DNA of 64,000 nt from Microbacterium ginsengisoli (GCF_000956535.1 NZ_JYIY01000073.1:1-64000), one strand, 5' to 3'; positions 9,543 through 18,780 are shown, counted from the stretch's first letter. Notes: generated by a model not told the origin, from the sequence alone. A program made the numbers and translations.

Positions 9543-10298
9543 TCAGTGGCCGAGGTGCAGGAGCACGGGGGCCGCGAAGGCGGCGATGGCACCACCGATG
9601 AGCGGTCCGACGACCGGGACCCACGAGTAGGCCCAGTCGCTCGAGCCCTTGCCCTTGATCGGCAGCAGCGCGTGCGCGATGCGGGGGCCGAGGTCACGGG
9701 CGGGGTTGATGGCGTATCCGGTCGGGCCGCCGAGCGAGGCGCCGATGCCGACCACGAGGAGGGCGACCGGAACGGCCGTCAGCGGGCCGAGGCCACCGGG
9801 GACACCGATCTGGATGTCGCCGTAGTCGGCGAAGGCGAAGATCACGAAGACCAGCACGAAGGTGGCGATGATCTCGGTGACCAGGTTCCAGAAGTACGAG
9901 CGGATCGCGGGGCCGGTCGAGAAGACTCCGAGCTTCGCCGCCGGGTCGGGCTCGGCATCGAAGTGGTCGCGGTAGGCGAGCCAGGTGAGCACCGCACCGA
10001 TGAACGCACCGAGGAACTGGCCGCCGACGGCGGTGCCGAACTCTGCACCGTCGATCTTGCCGGCGATGAGCAGACCGAACGAGACGGCCGGGTTCAGCTG
10101 CGCACCGGAGTACGCCGAGGCGAGCACACCCGCGAACACCGCGAGGCCCCAGCCCCAGTTGATCATGAGCGTGCCGCCACCGAAGCCCTTGTTCTTCGCC
10201 AGGATGACGTTGGCGACGACACCGCAACCGAGCAGGATGAGCATCCCCGTGCCCACCACCTCGGAGAGGAAGTACAACCCCAGGTTGACTGATGACAT
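9543..10298 (-). CDS. glpF: Glycerol uptake facilitator (MIP family)
   Basis: Predicted 251-residue aquaglyceroporin in the cytoplasmic membrane with six helices and two pore half-helices. The two NPA motifs are QLNPAVSFG and [11 protein letters not shown]; the aspartate after the second NPA marks glycerol facilitators rather than water-only aquaporins. It sits between glpD and glpK, so it supplies glycerol to the kinase. A weak purine-rich ribosome site (AAAGG) precedes the ATG. Confidence 0.95.
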   Translation of the reverse strand: MSSVNLGLYFLSEVVGTGMLILLGCGVVANVILAKNKGFGGGTLMINWGWGLAVFAGVLASAYSGAQLNPAVSFGLLIAGKIDGAEFGTAVGGQFLGAFIGAVLTWLAYRDHFDAEPDPAAKLGVFSTGPAIRSYFWNLVTEIIATFVLVFVIFAFADYGDIQIGVPGGLGPLTAVPVALLVVGIGASLGGPTGYAINPARDLGPRIAHALLPIKGKGSSDWAYSWVPVVGPLIGGAIAAFAAPVLLHLGH

Positions 10299-10416
10299 GT
10301 CGACGTTGACCTTTCGTTTTCTCCGGTACGACGCCTCTGCCTCGACGGCGCCGGCCCGGCTCTATGAGTGACCTGAGTGATGTGTCCGCCGGTGTCAGGT
10401 CGCACCGGAGCTGGTG
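10299..10416 (-). promoter_or_regulatory. glpD-glpF intergenic region with tandem GAGTGA
   Basis: The 118 bp between glpD and glpF hold a tandem repeat GAGTGA-N3-GAGTGA (10366-10380) and no convincing -10 or hairpin. It may carry a glpF promoter or an operator, but the GCAC-N4-GTGC sites seen upstream of glpD are not repeated here. Confidence 0.25.
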
Positions 10417-12144
10417 TCAGGCGGCGTGGAAGGCGACGCCTGATCGGGTGACGTCGATGCGGTGGGCCTCGGAGAGCGTGCGCACGGTCTCGGCGACCTG
10501 CGACTGCACCTCCTCGTCGCTCCAGTGCATCGACTCCTGGATGCTGCGGCCGATCTCGTCGAGCGCGGCGAGGGTGAGACCCCCGACGAACGCGATCGAG
10601 GTGCGGCGCAGCAGCAGATCGAGAAGGCTGACCACGTCTTCGGATGCCGCGAGGTGCGCGAGCTCGGAAGCGGTGTAGCCGGGAACCTGACCCAGGTCGG
10701 CCTCGCCGACCGGAAGTGCAGCGAGCAGCGGCGCGGCCTTGGTGCCGTAGCGCTCGAGCATGCGGTCGACGAAGGCCGCGTCGTGCCCTGCCGCGTGGTC
10801 GATGATCCACGAGCGACGCTCTCCGTCGGAGCGGGGATAGCCCTTGCCGCCGCCGATCTGCAGGGTGGCGGTGGAGGCGGTGCGCGTGACGCCGAGGATG
10901 GTGGTGACATCCGTGCTCACGTGCTCGGAGAGCGCACGGAAGGTCGTCCACTTGCCGCCGACGAGGCTGAGCACCGGGGTGCCGCCCAGGGCGCCCTTCT
11001 CGATGCGGTAGTCACGGGAGACGAAGCCGGGGGCGAGGTCGTCGTGACGCGGGAGCGGGCGGATGCCGGAGAACGTGTAGACGATCTGCGAGCGGTCGAC
11101 CGCGATGCCGGGGAAGACGTGACCGACGAGGTCGAAGAAGTAGTCCACCTCGTCGTCGGTGCACACCACGGGCTTGCTCGGGTCTGCGTTGATGTCGGTG
11201 GTGCCGACCATCACGCGATCCTTGAGCGGGTAGATCAGCACGATGCGGCCGTCGGAGTGCTCGAAGAAGATCTCGTTGCCCCGCGTGGCCGCGAGCAGCT
11301 CGGGGTTGTCGAGCACGATGTGCGAGCCCTTCGTCCCTCCCATGAAGCGGGTCGGGGTGCCGAGGGCGTCGTTGGTGAGGTCGGTCCAGGGGCCGCTCGT
11401 GTTGACGATGACCTTGGCGGTGAAGGAGAAGCGCTCGCCCGAGACGGTGTCGCGCAGCACGACCGACGAGCCGTCGGAGGCGGCGGCTTCGAGATAGTTC
11501 GCCGCCCGTGCACGGTCGCCGCCGACCTCACGGCCGTCCTGCAGCACGTCGTACGCCAGACGCTCGGGGTCGTGCATCGAGGCGTCGTAGTAGGTCGCGG
11601 TGTAGGCGACGTCGGGGTTCATGTCGGGGAACTCGCGCAGCGACGACGCGCGGCGGGCGAAGCGGTGACGTGGAACCGTCCCGCCGTCGCGGGAGAAGGT
11701 GTCGTAGATCATGAGCCCGACCTTGATCAGCAGGGCGCCGCGCTCGCTGGGCTTGCCGGTGCCGTGCGTGACGAGCAGACGGAAGGGGGCGGAGAGGATG
11801 CCCGCGAAGGTGCGGAAGATCGGGATGGTGGTCTGCAGCGGCCGCACGTAGTGGGGAGCGGTCTTCAGCAGGCGGTTGCGCTCGGTGACGGCCTCCTTCA
11901 CGAGGCGGAACTCGCCGTTCTCGAGGTAACGCACGCCACCGTGCACCATGTGGCTCGAGGCGGACGAGGCACCCGAGACGAAGTCGCCACGCTCGACGAG
12001 CGCGACATCCACGCCCTGCAGGGCCAGGTCGCGGAACGTGGCGAGACCGTTGATCCCGCCACCGATGATGAGCACGTCTGCCGTCGGGCGCTCGCGAAGG
12101 GCGGCGACGGACGAACGTAGGGGGGTCGGCTCTGACACGCTCAC
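10417..12144 (-). CDS. glpD: Glycerol-3-phosphate dehydrogenase (FAD)
   Basis: Predicted 575-residue membrane-associated flavoenzyme that oxidises glycerol 3-phosphate to dihydroxyacetone phosphate and feeds electrons to menaquinone. The FAD motif is IIGGGINGLATFRDLALQG, then VERGDFVSGAS and SHMVHGG, all typical of GlpD; the C-terminal DAO_C domain is present. A GTG at 12144 was preferred to the ATG at 12159 because GAGGAG lies seven bases before it, within the sequence following that ATG. The gene is divergent from a SorC-type regulator and probably repressed through the three operators between them. Confidence 0.95.
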   Translation of the reverse strand: MSVSEPTPLRSSVAALRERPTADVLIIGGGINGLATFRDLALQGVDVALVERGDFVSGASSASSHMVHGGVRYLENGEFRLVKEAVTERNRLLKTAPHYVRPLQTTIPIFRTFAGILSAPFRLLVTHGTGKPSERGALLIKVGLMIYDTFSRDGGTVPRHRFARRASSLREFPDMNPDVAYTATYYDASMHDPERLAYDVLQDGREVGGDRARAANYLEAAASDGSSVVLRDTVSGERFSFTAKVIVNTSGPWTDLTNDALGTPTRFMGGTKGSHIVLDNPELLAATRGNEIFFEHSDGRIVLIYPLKDRVMVGTTDINADPSKPVVCTDDEVDYFFDLVGHVFPGIAVDRSQIVYTFSGIRPLPRHDDLAPGFVSRDYRIEKGALGGTPVLSLVGGKWTTFRALSEHVSTDVTTILGVTRTASTATLQIGGGKGYPRSDGERRSWIIDHAAGHDAAFVDRMLERYGTKAAPLLAALPVGEADLGQVPGYTASELAHLAASEDVVSLLDLLLRRTSIAFVGGLTLAALDEIGRSIQESMHWSDEEVQSQVAETVRTLSEAHRIDVTRSGVAFHAA

Positions 12145-12188
12145 GGTGAAACTCCTCATTGACAGACACCCTCAGAGTGGACCCGTTC

Positions 12189-12250
12189 GCACGTTCGTGC
12201 AACCAAAGTGCAAGAATGTGCATCCCGGGGAATCGACTGCACATTCGTGC
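12189..12250. promoter_or_regulatory. Three GCAC-N4-GTGC operators
   Basis: Inverted repeats GCACGTTCGTGC (12189), GCAAGAATGTGC (12210) and GCACATTCGTGC (12239) share the pattern GCAm-N4-GTGC. They start 21 and 29 bp apart in the glpD-regulator gap. The first overlaps a possible minus-strand -35 (TTGCAC), 17 bp before CACTCT. They probably bind the adjacent SorC-type protein. Binding is inferred. Confidence 0.7.
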
Positions 12251-12266
12251 GAAGAGGATGGTCGCA

Positions 12267-13241
12267 ATGTCAGAGGATGCGAACGCCACGCGCTCGCGCG
12301 ACGCCCTGCGGGCCGCACAGCTCTATTACCTGCAGGACCGCAACATGGACGCGATCGCGAACGAGATGAAGATCTCGCGCTCCTCCATCTCGCGCCTGCT
12401 CGCGTACGCGCGCGAGAGCGGACTCGTCGAGATCACCGTGCACTCCCCACAGGAGGCGGCGAGCCACCTGACCCAGCGGCTCGGCGAGCGCTATGGCGTC
12501 ACCGTGCACGTCGTGCCCACCCGGCCACGGGTGACCGAGGCCGAGCGGCTCGAACGCACCGCGATGTCGGCGGCGCGGATCCTCGCGATGATGGCCGACT
12601 CGAATATGGTCATCGGCGCCGCCTGGGGCGCCACCCTCTCAGCCATCGCCCGCAACCTGCCGCGCAAGGCGCTGCACAACAGCCACGTCGTGCAGATGAA
12701 CGGGGCGGCGAACGTCGAGACATCCGGCATCGGCTACGCCGGGGAGATCCTGGACCGCTTCGGGCGCGCGTTCGATGCGCGGGTGCACTACTTCCCCGTT
12801 CCCGCCCTCTTCGACGACCCCATGACCAAGCAGGCGATGTGGCGGGAGCGCTCGGTGCGCTCCGTGCTCGACGTGCAGGCGCGGGTCGGGCTGTTCGTGT
12901 TCGGCCTCGGCTCCCCCAAGGCCGACGTCCCCTCCCACGTCTACGCCGGCGGCTACTTCACCGCCGACGACATGCACACCCTCGCGCGCTACGACGTGGT
13001 GGGCGACTGCGCGACGGTGTTCTACCGCGGCGACGGCACCCCCGACGGCATCCCTCTGAACGGTCGCTCGAGCGGCCCCGACTTCGAAGCCGTCAAGCGC
13101 ATCCCGCATCGCCTGTGCGTCGTGTCGAGCGAGTCGAAGCTCGATGCACTGCGCGGCGCACTGCGCGCCGGGATCATCACCGATCTCGTCGTGGAGGAGA
13201 CCGTCGCGCGGCGGCTCTCGGCGACCGTCGACGCCCCCTGA
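12267..13241 (+). CDS. SorC/DeoR-type sugar-binding transcriptional regulator
   Basis: Predicted 324-residue regulator. The helix-turn-helix is at about residues 28-50 (MDAIANEMKISRSSISRLL), followed by a sugar-phosphate-binding domain of the SorC family. Length fits the family (310-330). The ATG at 12267 has AGAGG nine bases upstream; an ATG at 12258 would have no room for a ribosome site. It is divergent from glpD, so it is the likely regulator of glycerol use, with glycerol 3-phosphate or a related phosphate as a plausible ligand. That role is inferred from position and the three shared palindromes. Confidence 0.9.
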   Translation: MSEDANATRSRDALRAAQLYYLQDRNMDAIANEMKISRSSISRLLAYARESGLVEITVHSPQEAASHLTQRLGERYGVTVHVVPTRPRVTEAERLERTAMSAARILAMMADSNMVIGAAWGATLSAIARNLPRKALHNSHVVQMNGAANVETSGIGYAGEILDRFGRAFDARVHYFPVPALFDDPMTKQAMWRERSVRSVLDVQARVGLFVFGLGSPKADVPSHVYAGGYFTADDMHTLARYDVVGDCATVFYRGDGTPDGIPLNGRSSGPDFEAVKRIPHRLCVVSSESKLDALRGALRAGIITDLVVEETVARRLSATVDAP

Positions 13242-13245
13242 CGGC

Positions 13246-14031
13246 TCAGAGGGTCAGCACGAACCGCCACGATCCGGTGGCGAGGGCGATGCCGACGGAT
13301 ACCGCGGCCACCGCGAGCCCCAGCAGCACCAGCACCGCGTCGCCCGCCGTCAGCCGCGACGTGCGCGCCCACGTGCGGGTGACGGGCGCGTCGAAGCCGC
13401 GCGCCTCCATCGCGGTCGCGAGATCGGAACCCCGCCGGATCGCCAGCACGAACACCGCGAAGGCCTGACCGAGGAAGCGGCGCACCCGCCCGTTGTCGGC
13501 GATCCCTCTCGCGCGACGTGCACGGGCGAGCTCGTTCCAGTCGTCGATGAGCAGGCCCACGAGCCGCATGCCCGCGAGCGCGCCGATGACGAACCGGGCC
13601 GGAAGATTCGCGAGCTTGGCGAGCGCGTCGGCGAGATCGGTGGGGTCGGTGGTCGCGAACAGCACGACACTCGGCACCGCGATCGCGAGCACGCGCAGTG
13701 CGATGGCGGCCGCCAGCAGCAGCGACCCGTCGGAGACGTGCACGAGTCCCCACTGCAGGTAGGTCTCGCCGCCGGCGCGACCGTACAGCACCGTGGCGGC
13801 CGCGGCGATCAGGGCCGACACCACGATCGGCCACAGCCGCAGCCACAGGCCGCGCGCCGACAGCCGGGCGAACGGCAGCAGCACGAGCACGGCGGCGAGC
13901 GCCACCGCGGCCGACACCGGATCGATCGACAGCAGCAGCGGCACCCCGACGACGGTCGCGGCGACGAGCTTCGCGAGGGCGTTGCGACGGCCGAGCACCC
14001 CGGTGCGCTCGTCGAGGGTGGCGAGGCTCAT
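13246..14031 (-). CDS. ykoC: ECF transporter T component (YkoC-like)
   Basis: Predicted 261-residue integral membrane protein, the energy-coupling transmembrane subunit of an ECF ABC importer. Several hydrophobic helices are followed by the two short coupling motifs ARRARG and AMEARGF that contact the ATPase grooves. It is the third gene of a riboswitch-controlled operon (S subunit, ATPase, T subunit; 4-bp overlaps) that matches the ykoEDC type for thiamine precursor uptake. The gene converges with the SorC regulator with only 4 bp between stops. Confidence 0.88.
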   Translation of the reverse strand: MSLATLDERTGVLGRRNALAKLVAATVVGVPLLLSIDPVSAAVALAAVLVLLPFARLSARGLWLRLWPIVVSALIAAAATVLYGRAGGETYLQWGLVHVSDGSLLLAAAIALRVLAIAVPSVVLFATTDPTDLADALAKLANLPARFVIGALAGMRLVGLLIDDWNELARARRARGIADNGRVRRFLGQAFAVFVLAIRRGSDLATAMEARGFDAPVTRTWARTSRLTAGDAVLVLLGLAVAAVSVGIALATGSWRFVLTL

Positions 14032-15524
14032 CCGACACCTCCGGGGGCGGATGCCGCGGCCCCGAGCGCCACCACATCGTCGGCGAGCTGCGCGACGAGG
14101 GCCTCGTCGTGGGTGACGGTGACGATCGCGGTGCCCGCGGCACGCAGGTCGCCGAGCAGCCGCACGAGCTGCTCCCAGGTGCGGGCGTCCTGCCCGAAGG
14201 TCGGCTCGTCGAGGACGAGCACGCGGGGGCGGGTCGCGAGGGCGGCGGCGACCGTGAGCCGCCGCTTCTCGCCACCGGAGAGGGTGAACGGGTTCACGGC
14301 GGCGAGACGCGACATCCCCATCTCCTCCAGCAGCGGGTCCACGCGGGCGGCGACCTCTGCCGGGGGCAGCCGCAGGGCGCGCGGGCCGATCTGGAGCTCA
14401 CCGCGCACGGTGCGGGCGGCGAGCTGGTGGTCGGGGCTCTGGAAGACGGTGCCGATGCGGGTGAGCAGCTCCCGCGAGCGCCAACGCAGCGGATCGGGGC
14501 CGATCGTCGCCCGGCCCGCGGCGCGCAGCTCGTCGGAGGCCACCACGGCACCGGCCGCGGGGGCGAGCAGCCCCGCGACGGTCAGCGCCAGCGTCGACTT
14601 GCCGACGCCGTTCGGGCCCGTCACGGCCAGCACGCGTCCGGCCCGGGCGGCGAGCGCGATGCCCGACGCCGCCACGACCGCCTCGCGCGCCCCGAACGGG
14701 CGCCGACCCACGGCGAGGCCGTGCGTCGACAGCAGCGCGGGGGACGCGGCATCCGCCGCCGCGGTCAGCGCCGGATGGGGATGCCGCCCGGGAACCCACA
14801 CCCCGGCCTCGGCGAGCACGTCGCCATGGGTGCGGAACACCGTGTCGGGCGCGCCGTCGGCGAGCACGCCACCGCCGGCCGCCAGCACGACGACCCGGTC
14901 GACGTGCGCCGCCCACACGTCGACGCGATGCTCGACGACGACCAGGGTCGCCCCCGTCGCGGCGACCGCGGCGATCACCGCGTCGCGCACCTCGACGACG
15001 CCGGCGGGATCGAGGTTCGCGGTCGGCTCGTCGAGGAGCAGCAACCCCGGGCGCATCGCGAGCGCCCCCGCCAGCGCGAGACGCTGCTTCTGGCCACCCG
15101 AGAGAGCGGATGTCGCGTGCTCGAGCCCCACGCGCAGCCCGACCGCGTCGAGCGCGTCGCCGACGCGCGGCCAGATCTCGTCGGCAGCGACCCCCAGGTT
15201 CTCGCAGCCGAACGCGACGTCGTCGCCCACCCGGGCGAGCACGACCTGACTGTCGGGGTCCTGCAGCACGAGACCGGCGACGCCGCGGGCGCGTGATGCC
15301 GGCCGGTCGCCGACGGTCAGTTCGCCGCGCTCCTCGCCGTCCTCGTCGCCGCCGAGGACACCCGCGAGGCCGCGCAGCAGCGTGCTCTTGCCGGCGCCGC
15401 TCGCGCCCAGCAGCAGCACCCGTTCGCCGGGGGCGATGTCGAGGTCGAGCCCGTCGACGGCGAACCGTCCGCGTCCGGAGTGGCGCCAGCCCCACCCCCG
15501 GGCGCGGACGGCCGCAGCGCTCAC
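14028..15524 (-). CDS. ykoD: ECF transporter dual ATPase (YkoD-like)
   Basis: Predicted 498-residue protein with two ABC ATPase domains in one chain. First domain: Walker A GASGAGKST, signature LSGGQKQRL, Walker B LLLDEPTANLD. Second domain: Walker A GPNGVGKST, signature LSGGEKRRL, Walker B LVLDEPTFGQD. Fused ATPases are the rule in YkoD. The start GTG at 15524 overlaps the stop of the S-component gene by 4 bp; longer reading would be antisense-like shadow of ykoE. With its neighbours it powers import of a thiamine precursor (probably HMP). Confidence 0.9.
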   Translation of the reverse strand: MSAAAVRARGWGWRHSGRGRFAVDGLDLDIAPGERVLLLGASGAGKSTLLRGLAGVLGGDEDGEERGELTVGDRPASRARGVAGLVLQDPDSQVVLARVGDDVAFGCENLGVAADEIWPRVGDALDAVGLRVGLEHATSALSGGQKQRLALAGALAMRPGLLLLDEPTANLDPAGVVEVRDAVIAAVAATGATLVVVEHRVDVWAAHVDRVVVLAAGGGVLADGAPDTVFRTHGDVLAEAGVWVPGRHPHPALTAAADAASPALLSTHGLAVGRRPFGAREAVVAASGIALAARAGRVLAVTGPNGVGKSTLALTVAGLLAPAAGAVVASDELRAAGRATIGPDPLRWRSRELLTRIGTVFQSPDHQLAARTVRGELQIGPRALRLPPAEVAARVDPLLEEMGMSRLAAVNPFTLSGGEKRRLTVAAALATRPRVLVLDEPTFGQDARTWEQLVRLLGDLRAAGTAIVTVTHDEALVAQLADDVVALGAAASAPGGVG

Positions 15525-16141
15525 GCGTCGGAGGCGGTGCCGCGCACCTCGCGTCCGGCGGCGAACCGGTCGAGGGCACCGGTCGCGGCGAGGCCGCGCA
15601 CGATCAGCCACGACACGAGTCCGGCGAGCACGATGCCCGAGATCACCGCCGAGACGGCGTAGATCGTTCGGGGGCCCAGGTCGTAGGCGGCGACCGACGA
15701 GAACGTCGTGTCCATGAACGCGACCGCGACTCCCGCGAGCGCGCCGGAGAAGAGGGCGACCGGCAGGTTCCAGCGGCGGTAGCGCACGATCGCGAACGCG
15801 AGCTCCGCTCCGATGCCCTGCACGATGCCCCAGATCAGGACGGTGTAGCCCCACTGGGTGCCGACCGCCATCGAGACGACGGCGGCGACGACCTCGGCAT
15901 AGAGCGCGGCGCCGGGCTTGCGGATCACGAGACCGCCCAGCACGCCGGCGAACAGCCAGCCGCCGGCGAGAAGTCCCTCGAGACCCGGCAGGAACGCCAG
16001 TGCGGTGCTCAGCGGGGTCCACGCCTGTCCCCAGGCCCAGAAGACGACGCCCGCCGCGACGCCGATGACGCTGGCCACGACGATGTCGACGACCCGCCAA
16101 CGCAGACGCACACCGGTGGCGGATGCAATGGTGGAATGCAC
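15521..16141 (-). CDS. ykoE: ECF substrate-binding S component, YkoE family
   Basis: Predicted 206-residue membrane protein of the YkoE family. Signature segments are RWRVVDIVVA near the N-terminus, VIRKPGAALYAEVVAA, GTQWG and QGIGAELAFA. YkoE is the substrate subunit of the YkoEDC importer of thiamine or its hydroxymethylpyrimidine precursor. The start is a GTG six bases after GGGAG, just downstream of a TPP riboswitch. Expression should therefore fall when thiamine pyrophosphate is plentiful. Confidence 0.92.
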   Translation of the reverse strand: MHSTIASATGVRLRWRVVDIVVASVIGVAAGVVFWAWGQAWTPLSTALAFLPGLEGLLAGGWLFAGVLGGLVIRKPGAALYAEVVAAVVSMAVGTQWGYTVLIWGIVQGIGAELAFAIVRYRRWNLPVALFSGALAGVAVAFMDTTFSSVAAYDLGPRTIYAVSAVISGIVLAGLVSWLIVRGLAATGALDRFAAGREVRGTASDA

Positions 16142-16151
16142 GAAATACTCC

Positions 16152-16237
16152 CTTCCTGCGCTGGCATGACCCAGATCAGGTTCGACGGTCGAAGCGCGAT
16201 CCGCTTCCTCTCAGCCCGGCACACCGGACTCCCGTGG
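16152..16237 (-). ncRNA. TPP riboswitch (THI element)
   Basis: On the minus strand the leader shows CGGGAGTCCGG, GCTGAGAGG, CGAACCTGATCTGG and GTCATGCCAGCGCAGG in canonical order, the conserved parts of the thiamine pyrophosphate aptamer. The ykoE ribosome site GGAAGGGAG is at its 3' edge, within reach of the closing P1 stem. Control is therefore probably by occluding translation initiation; no separate terminator hairpin is seen. Confidence 0.95.
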
Positions 16238-16248
16238 TTGACATCGCG

Positions 16249-16254
16249 AGTATA
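16249..16254 (-). promoter_or_regulatory. -10 box of the ykoEDC promoter
   Basis: TATACT on the minus strand lies about 12 bp before the riboswitch 5' edge, the expected distance for its transcription start. A clear -35 was not found. Confidence 0.6.
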
Positions 16255-16269
16255 GCCACGCGGACGCGC

Positions 16270-16275
16270 TATTTT
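16270..16275 (+). promoter_or_regulatory. -10 box of leaderless DD-peptidase promoter
   Basis: TATTTT is followed by six bases and the ATG at 16282, with no ribosome site. It lies back to back with the ykoE promoter. Confidence 0.55.
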
Positions 16276-16281
16276 CGTGGG

Positions 16282-17832
16282 ATGACCTCGACTCCGCCGC
16301 CCGGTTCTCGGCGCGCTCGACGCCAGCAGGGCTCCACCGGCGAGATCGAGGTCGCGACCGCCGAGACCGGCGACATCCCGATCCTTCTCGACGGGCCGCT
16401 CGCCCCCGAGGCCACCGCGCTGCCCACCGTCCCGCGCGACGGGCTCGCCGTTCCCAGCATCGTGCCGGTCATCGTCGAGGAACCGCACATCGAGGCGCTC
16501 ACCTGGGTCTCGCCGGCGCAGGTGGCTGCACGTACCCGCGGGCGAGAGCTCACCATCGGCTCCGCGCCGGTCACCGAGGCGCCCGTGGGTGACGTCGACC
16601 TCATCGCGGCACCCCGGCGACGCCGCCGCCGGCCGAAGATCGCCGTCATCGCGCCGATCGTGACGGCCGTGGCCGCCGTGGCGGCGTATGTGATCGCCGC
16701 GCTCGTCTGGCCCCTCAGCGCGATCCCCCCGACCGTCACTCCGGCGACGCTCACGGGGGCGGCGGCCCCGGCCGCGGCGGTCCCGTGGCCCGCGGTCGGC
16801 GCCGGAGCGGTGGGCGTGCAGGGCATCGGCTCCGGGCTCGCGTCGACCTCGACCCCGCAGGAGATCGCGAGCATCTCGAAGGTCGTCACCTCGCTCATGA
16901 TCCTGGAGAAGAGCCCGGTCTCCAGCTCCGACCAGGGCCCCTCCTACACGTTCACGTCAGCCGACCGCCGCACGTATCAGTCGTACCTCGCGAGCGGCGA
17001 GTCGGCGCTCGCGGTGCCGGTGGGGAGCTCTCTCACCCAGTACCAGCTCCTGCAGGGCATCCTCATCGGGTCGGCCGGCAACTACGTCGCCAAGCTCGCC
17101 TCGCAGTACTGGCCGTCGAACGACGCGTTCGCGACCGCCGCCACGGCGTTCCTCACCGCGCACAGCATCTCCGGCATCACGCTGAAGGAGCCCACCGGCA
17201 TCAACCCGGCGAACACGGCGACCCCGAGCGCGCTGATCCAGCTCGGCGAGCTGGCGATGGCCAACCCGACCATCGCGGACATCGTGCGCCAGACGTCGGT
17301 CACGCTGCCGGGCGCCGGCGTGGTCGAGAACACGAACGACCTCCTCGCCGACGCCGGGGTGGTGGGTATCAAGACCGGCTCGTTGAGCGCGTACAGCCTG
17401 CTGGTCGCGAAGGACGTCACGATCGACGGGGTGACGGTGCGCCTGTACGCCGCGGCCCTCGAGCAGACCTCCCACGCGAATCGGGATGCCGCGGCCCGCG
17501 CCCTGCTCACAGAGCTCCAGGCCGACGTGGTCGCCTCCCCCGCGCTGACGTCCGGCACGACCGTCGCAACGGTCACCACCGTGTGGGGCGCCACGACCTC
17601 GCTCGTCACGTCCGGCGATCTGGCGGTGCTCGGCTGGAACGGCTCGATCCCGTCGGTCGCGGCGCAGTTCGACCTCGGTGCGGCGCGCGATGCCGGTGAC
17701 ACCGTGGGAACGGTGACGGCGAACGGACCGCTGAACACCTCGACGGCGAAAGTCACGCTCAGCGCGCCCCTCGTCGACCCGTCGCCCTGGTGGCGACTCA
17801 CGCACCCCCTGCAGCTGCTCGGCGCCCGCTGA
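16282..17832 (+). CDS. Membrane-anchored D-alanyl-D-alanine carboxypeptidase
   Basis: Predicted 516-residue S11-type penicillin-binding protein. A cytoplasmic N-terminus rich in arginine precedes one membrane helix (about 118-147), then an extracellular peptidase domain. Active-site motifs are S197-ISK200 (SxxK), SAGN at 264-267 in the SxN position, and K364-TG. It probably trims the terminal D-alanine of peptidoglycan stem peptides. The long proline/acidic cytoplasmic tail (about 115 residues) is more than usual for DacC-type enzymes. Start chosen because the ATG lies six bases from a -10 box. Confidence 0.9.
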   Translation: MTSTPPPGSRRARRQQGSTGEIEVATAETGDIPILLDGPLAPEATALPTVPRDGLAVPSIVPVIVEEPHIEALTWVSPAQVAARTRGRELTIGSAPVTEAPVGDVDLIAAPRRRRRRPKIAVIAPIVTAVAAVAAYVIAALVWPLSAIPPTVTPATLTGAAAPAAAVPWPAVGAGAVGVQGIGSGLASTSTPQEIASISKVVTSLMILEKSPVSSSDQGPSYTFTSADRRTYQSYLASGESALAVPVGSSLTQYQLLQGILIGSAGNYVAKLASQYWPSNDAFATAATAFLTAHSISGITLKEPTGINPANTATPSALIQLGELAMANPTIADIVRQTSVTLPGAGVVENTNDLLADAGVVGIKTGSLSAYSLLVAKDVTIDGVTVRLYAAALEQTSHANRDAAARALLTELQADVVASPALTSGTTVATVTTVWGATTSLVTSGDLAVLGWNGSIPSVAAQFDLGAARDAGDTVGTVTANGPLNTSTAKVTLSAPLVDPSPWWRLTHPLQLLGAR

Positions 17833-17844
17833 GCCGGCGCGCCG

Positions 17845-18780
17845 TCAGACGAACTCGACGCGCTGCTGCAGGCGCGAGCGCACGTCGAACACCTCGGTGC
17901 CGCCGATCGGACGGGCACCGGTCACCCCCCGGCGCAGCACCGTCGCGAGCGCGCTGCGGGTCGTGACCACCACGAGCAGTCCGCGCACCTTGCCGAGCTC
18001 GGTGATCGCCTGCGCGACCTGATCGTCGGGGACGACCACGATCGCGCCGGTGAAGCGCACCCCCGCCTGCCGCGCGACCGTGCGGATGCGGCCTATCAGC
18101 TCGGTGATGGGAGCACCCGCGATGTGCGCCCCGACGATCTCCCCGCGCCGCAGCCCGATCGGGTCGCCGAAGTCCTCGGAGAGCAGCCCATACAGCCCGC
18201 TCGGACCCAGCACGATGTGGTCGAGCTTCGCGTCGGGGTCGACGCCGCGCTTGTCGGCGGCCACGTCGTGCCACACGGTGTAGCCCATGCCGAGGTCGGC
18301 GACGATGCGTGCGGTGGCCTCCTCGGCGAGCGCGTCGGCCAGCAGGTGCCGGATGTCGCGGGGCGCCGCCCGCACGAGGTCGGCGGCGTAGGGGTCGGCG
18401 ATCTCCGCCCCGCGCCCGACCCACTCCCGGATGAGCGTGAGGTACCGCTCCCGTCGCCACCCGCCCGGCTGGCCGAACGCTCGGGCGCGGGGACGCGTGT
18501 CGGGGCGCGTCTGCGTGGAACGCGAAGCGGTGGCATCCGTCTCATCGTCGGAGGAGAACGAGCGGCCGCGGTCGAAGACGGCGCGCGCCTCGGGGGTGCC
18601 GATCAGCTCCCAGGCGCGCTGCACCCGGATGAACACGGCGGCGTCGCCGCCGGTGTCGGGATGGGTCTCGCGCATCCGGGCGCGGTAGGCGCGCCGCAGC
18701 TCGTCGTCGGTGGCGGATGCCGCAACGCCGAGCACCTCGTAGGGGGACGCCCCCAGGGGGCCGGCGAAGGGATCGGTCAT
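17845..18780 (-). CDS. J-domain protein with degenerate NERD-like domain
   Basis: Predicted 311-residue protein. An N-terminal J domain (about 10-72) carries the essential HPD at 40-42, so it should stimulate an Hsp70. A low-complexity linker (about 73-105) leads to a C-terminal domain where VWHDV, DHIVLGPSGLYGLL and IVVVPDDQ resemble NERD, a PD-(D/E)xK-related fold. The usual E/D-x-K after the GPSG turn is replaced by SEDF, with no lysine, so nuclease activity is doubtful. It is the last of four genes joined by 4-bp overlaps. Function unknown; a chaperone-linked targeting role is one guess. Confidence 0.8.
   Translation of the reverse strand: MTDPFAGPLGASPYEVLGVAASATDDELRRAYRARMRETHPDTGGDAAVFIRVQRAWELIGTPEARAVFDRGRSFSSDDETDATASRSTQTRPDTRPRARAFGQPGGWRRERYLTLIREWVGRGAEIADPYAADLVRAAPRDIRHLLADALAEEATARIVADLGMGYTVWHDVAADKRGVDPDAKLDHIVLGPSGLYGLLSEDFGDPIGLRRGEIVGAHIAGAPITELIGRIRTVARQAGVRFTGAIVVVPDDQVAQAITELGKVRGLLVVVTTRSALATVLRRGVTGARPIGGTEVFDVRSRLQQRVEFV

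Noticed and set aside
12144..12159. The ATG at 12159 as glpD start
   Set aside because: The GAGGAG immediately after it is correctly spaced for the GTG at 12144, and no ribosome site precedes the ATG.
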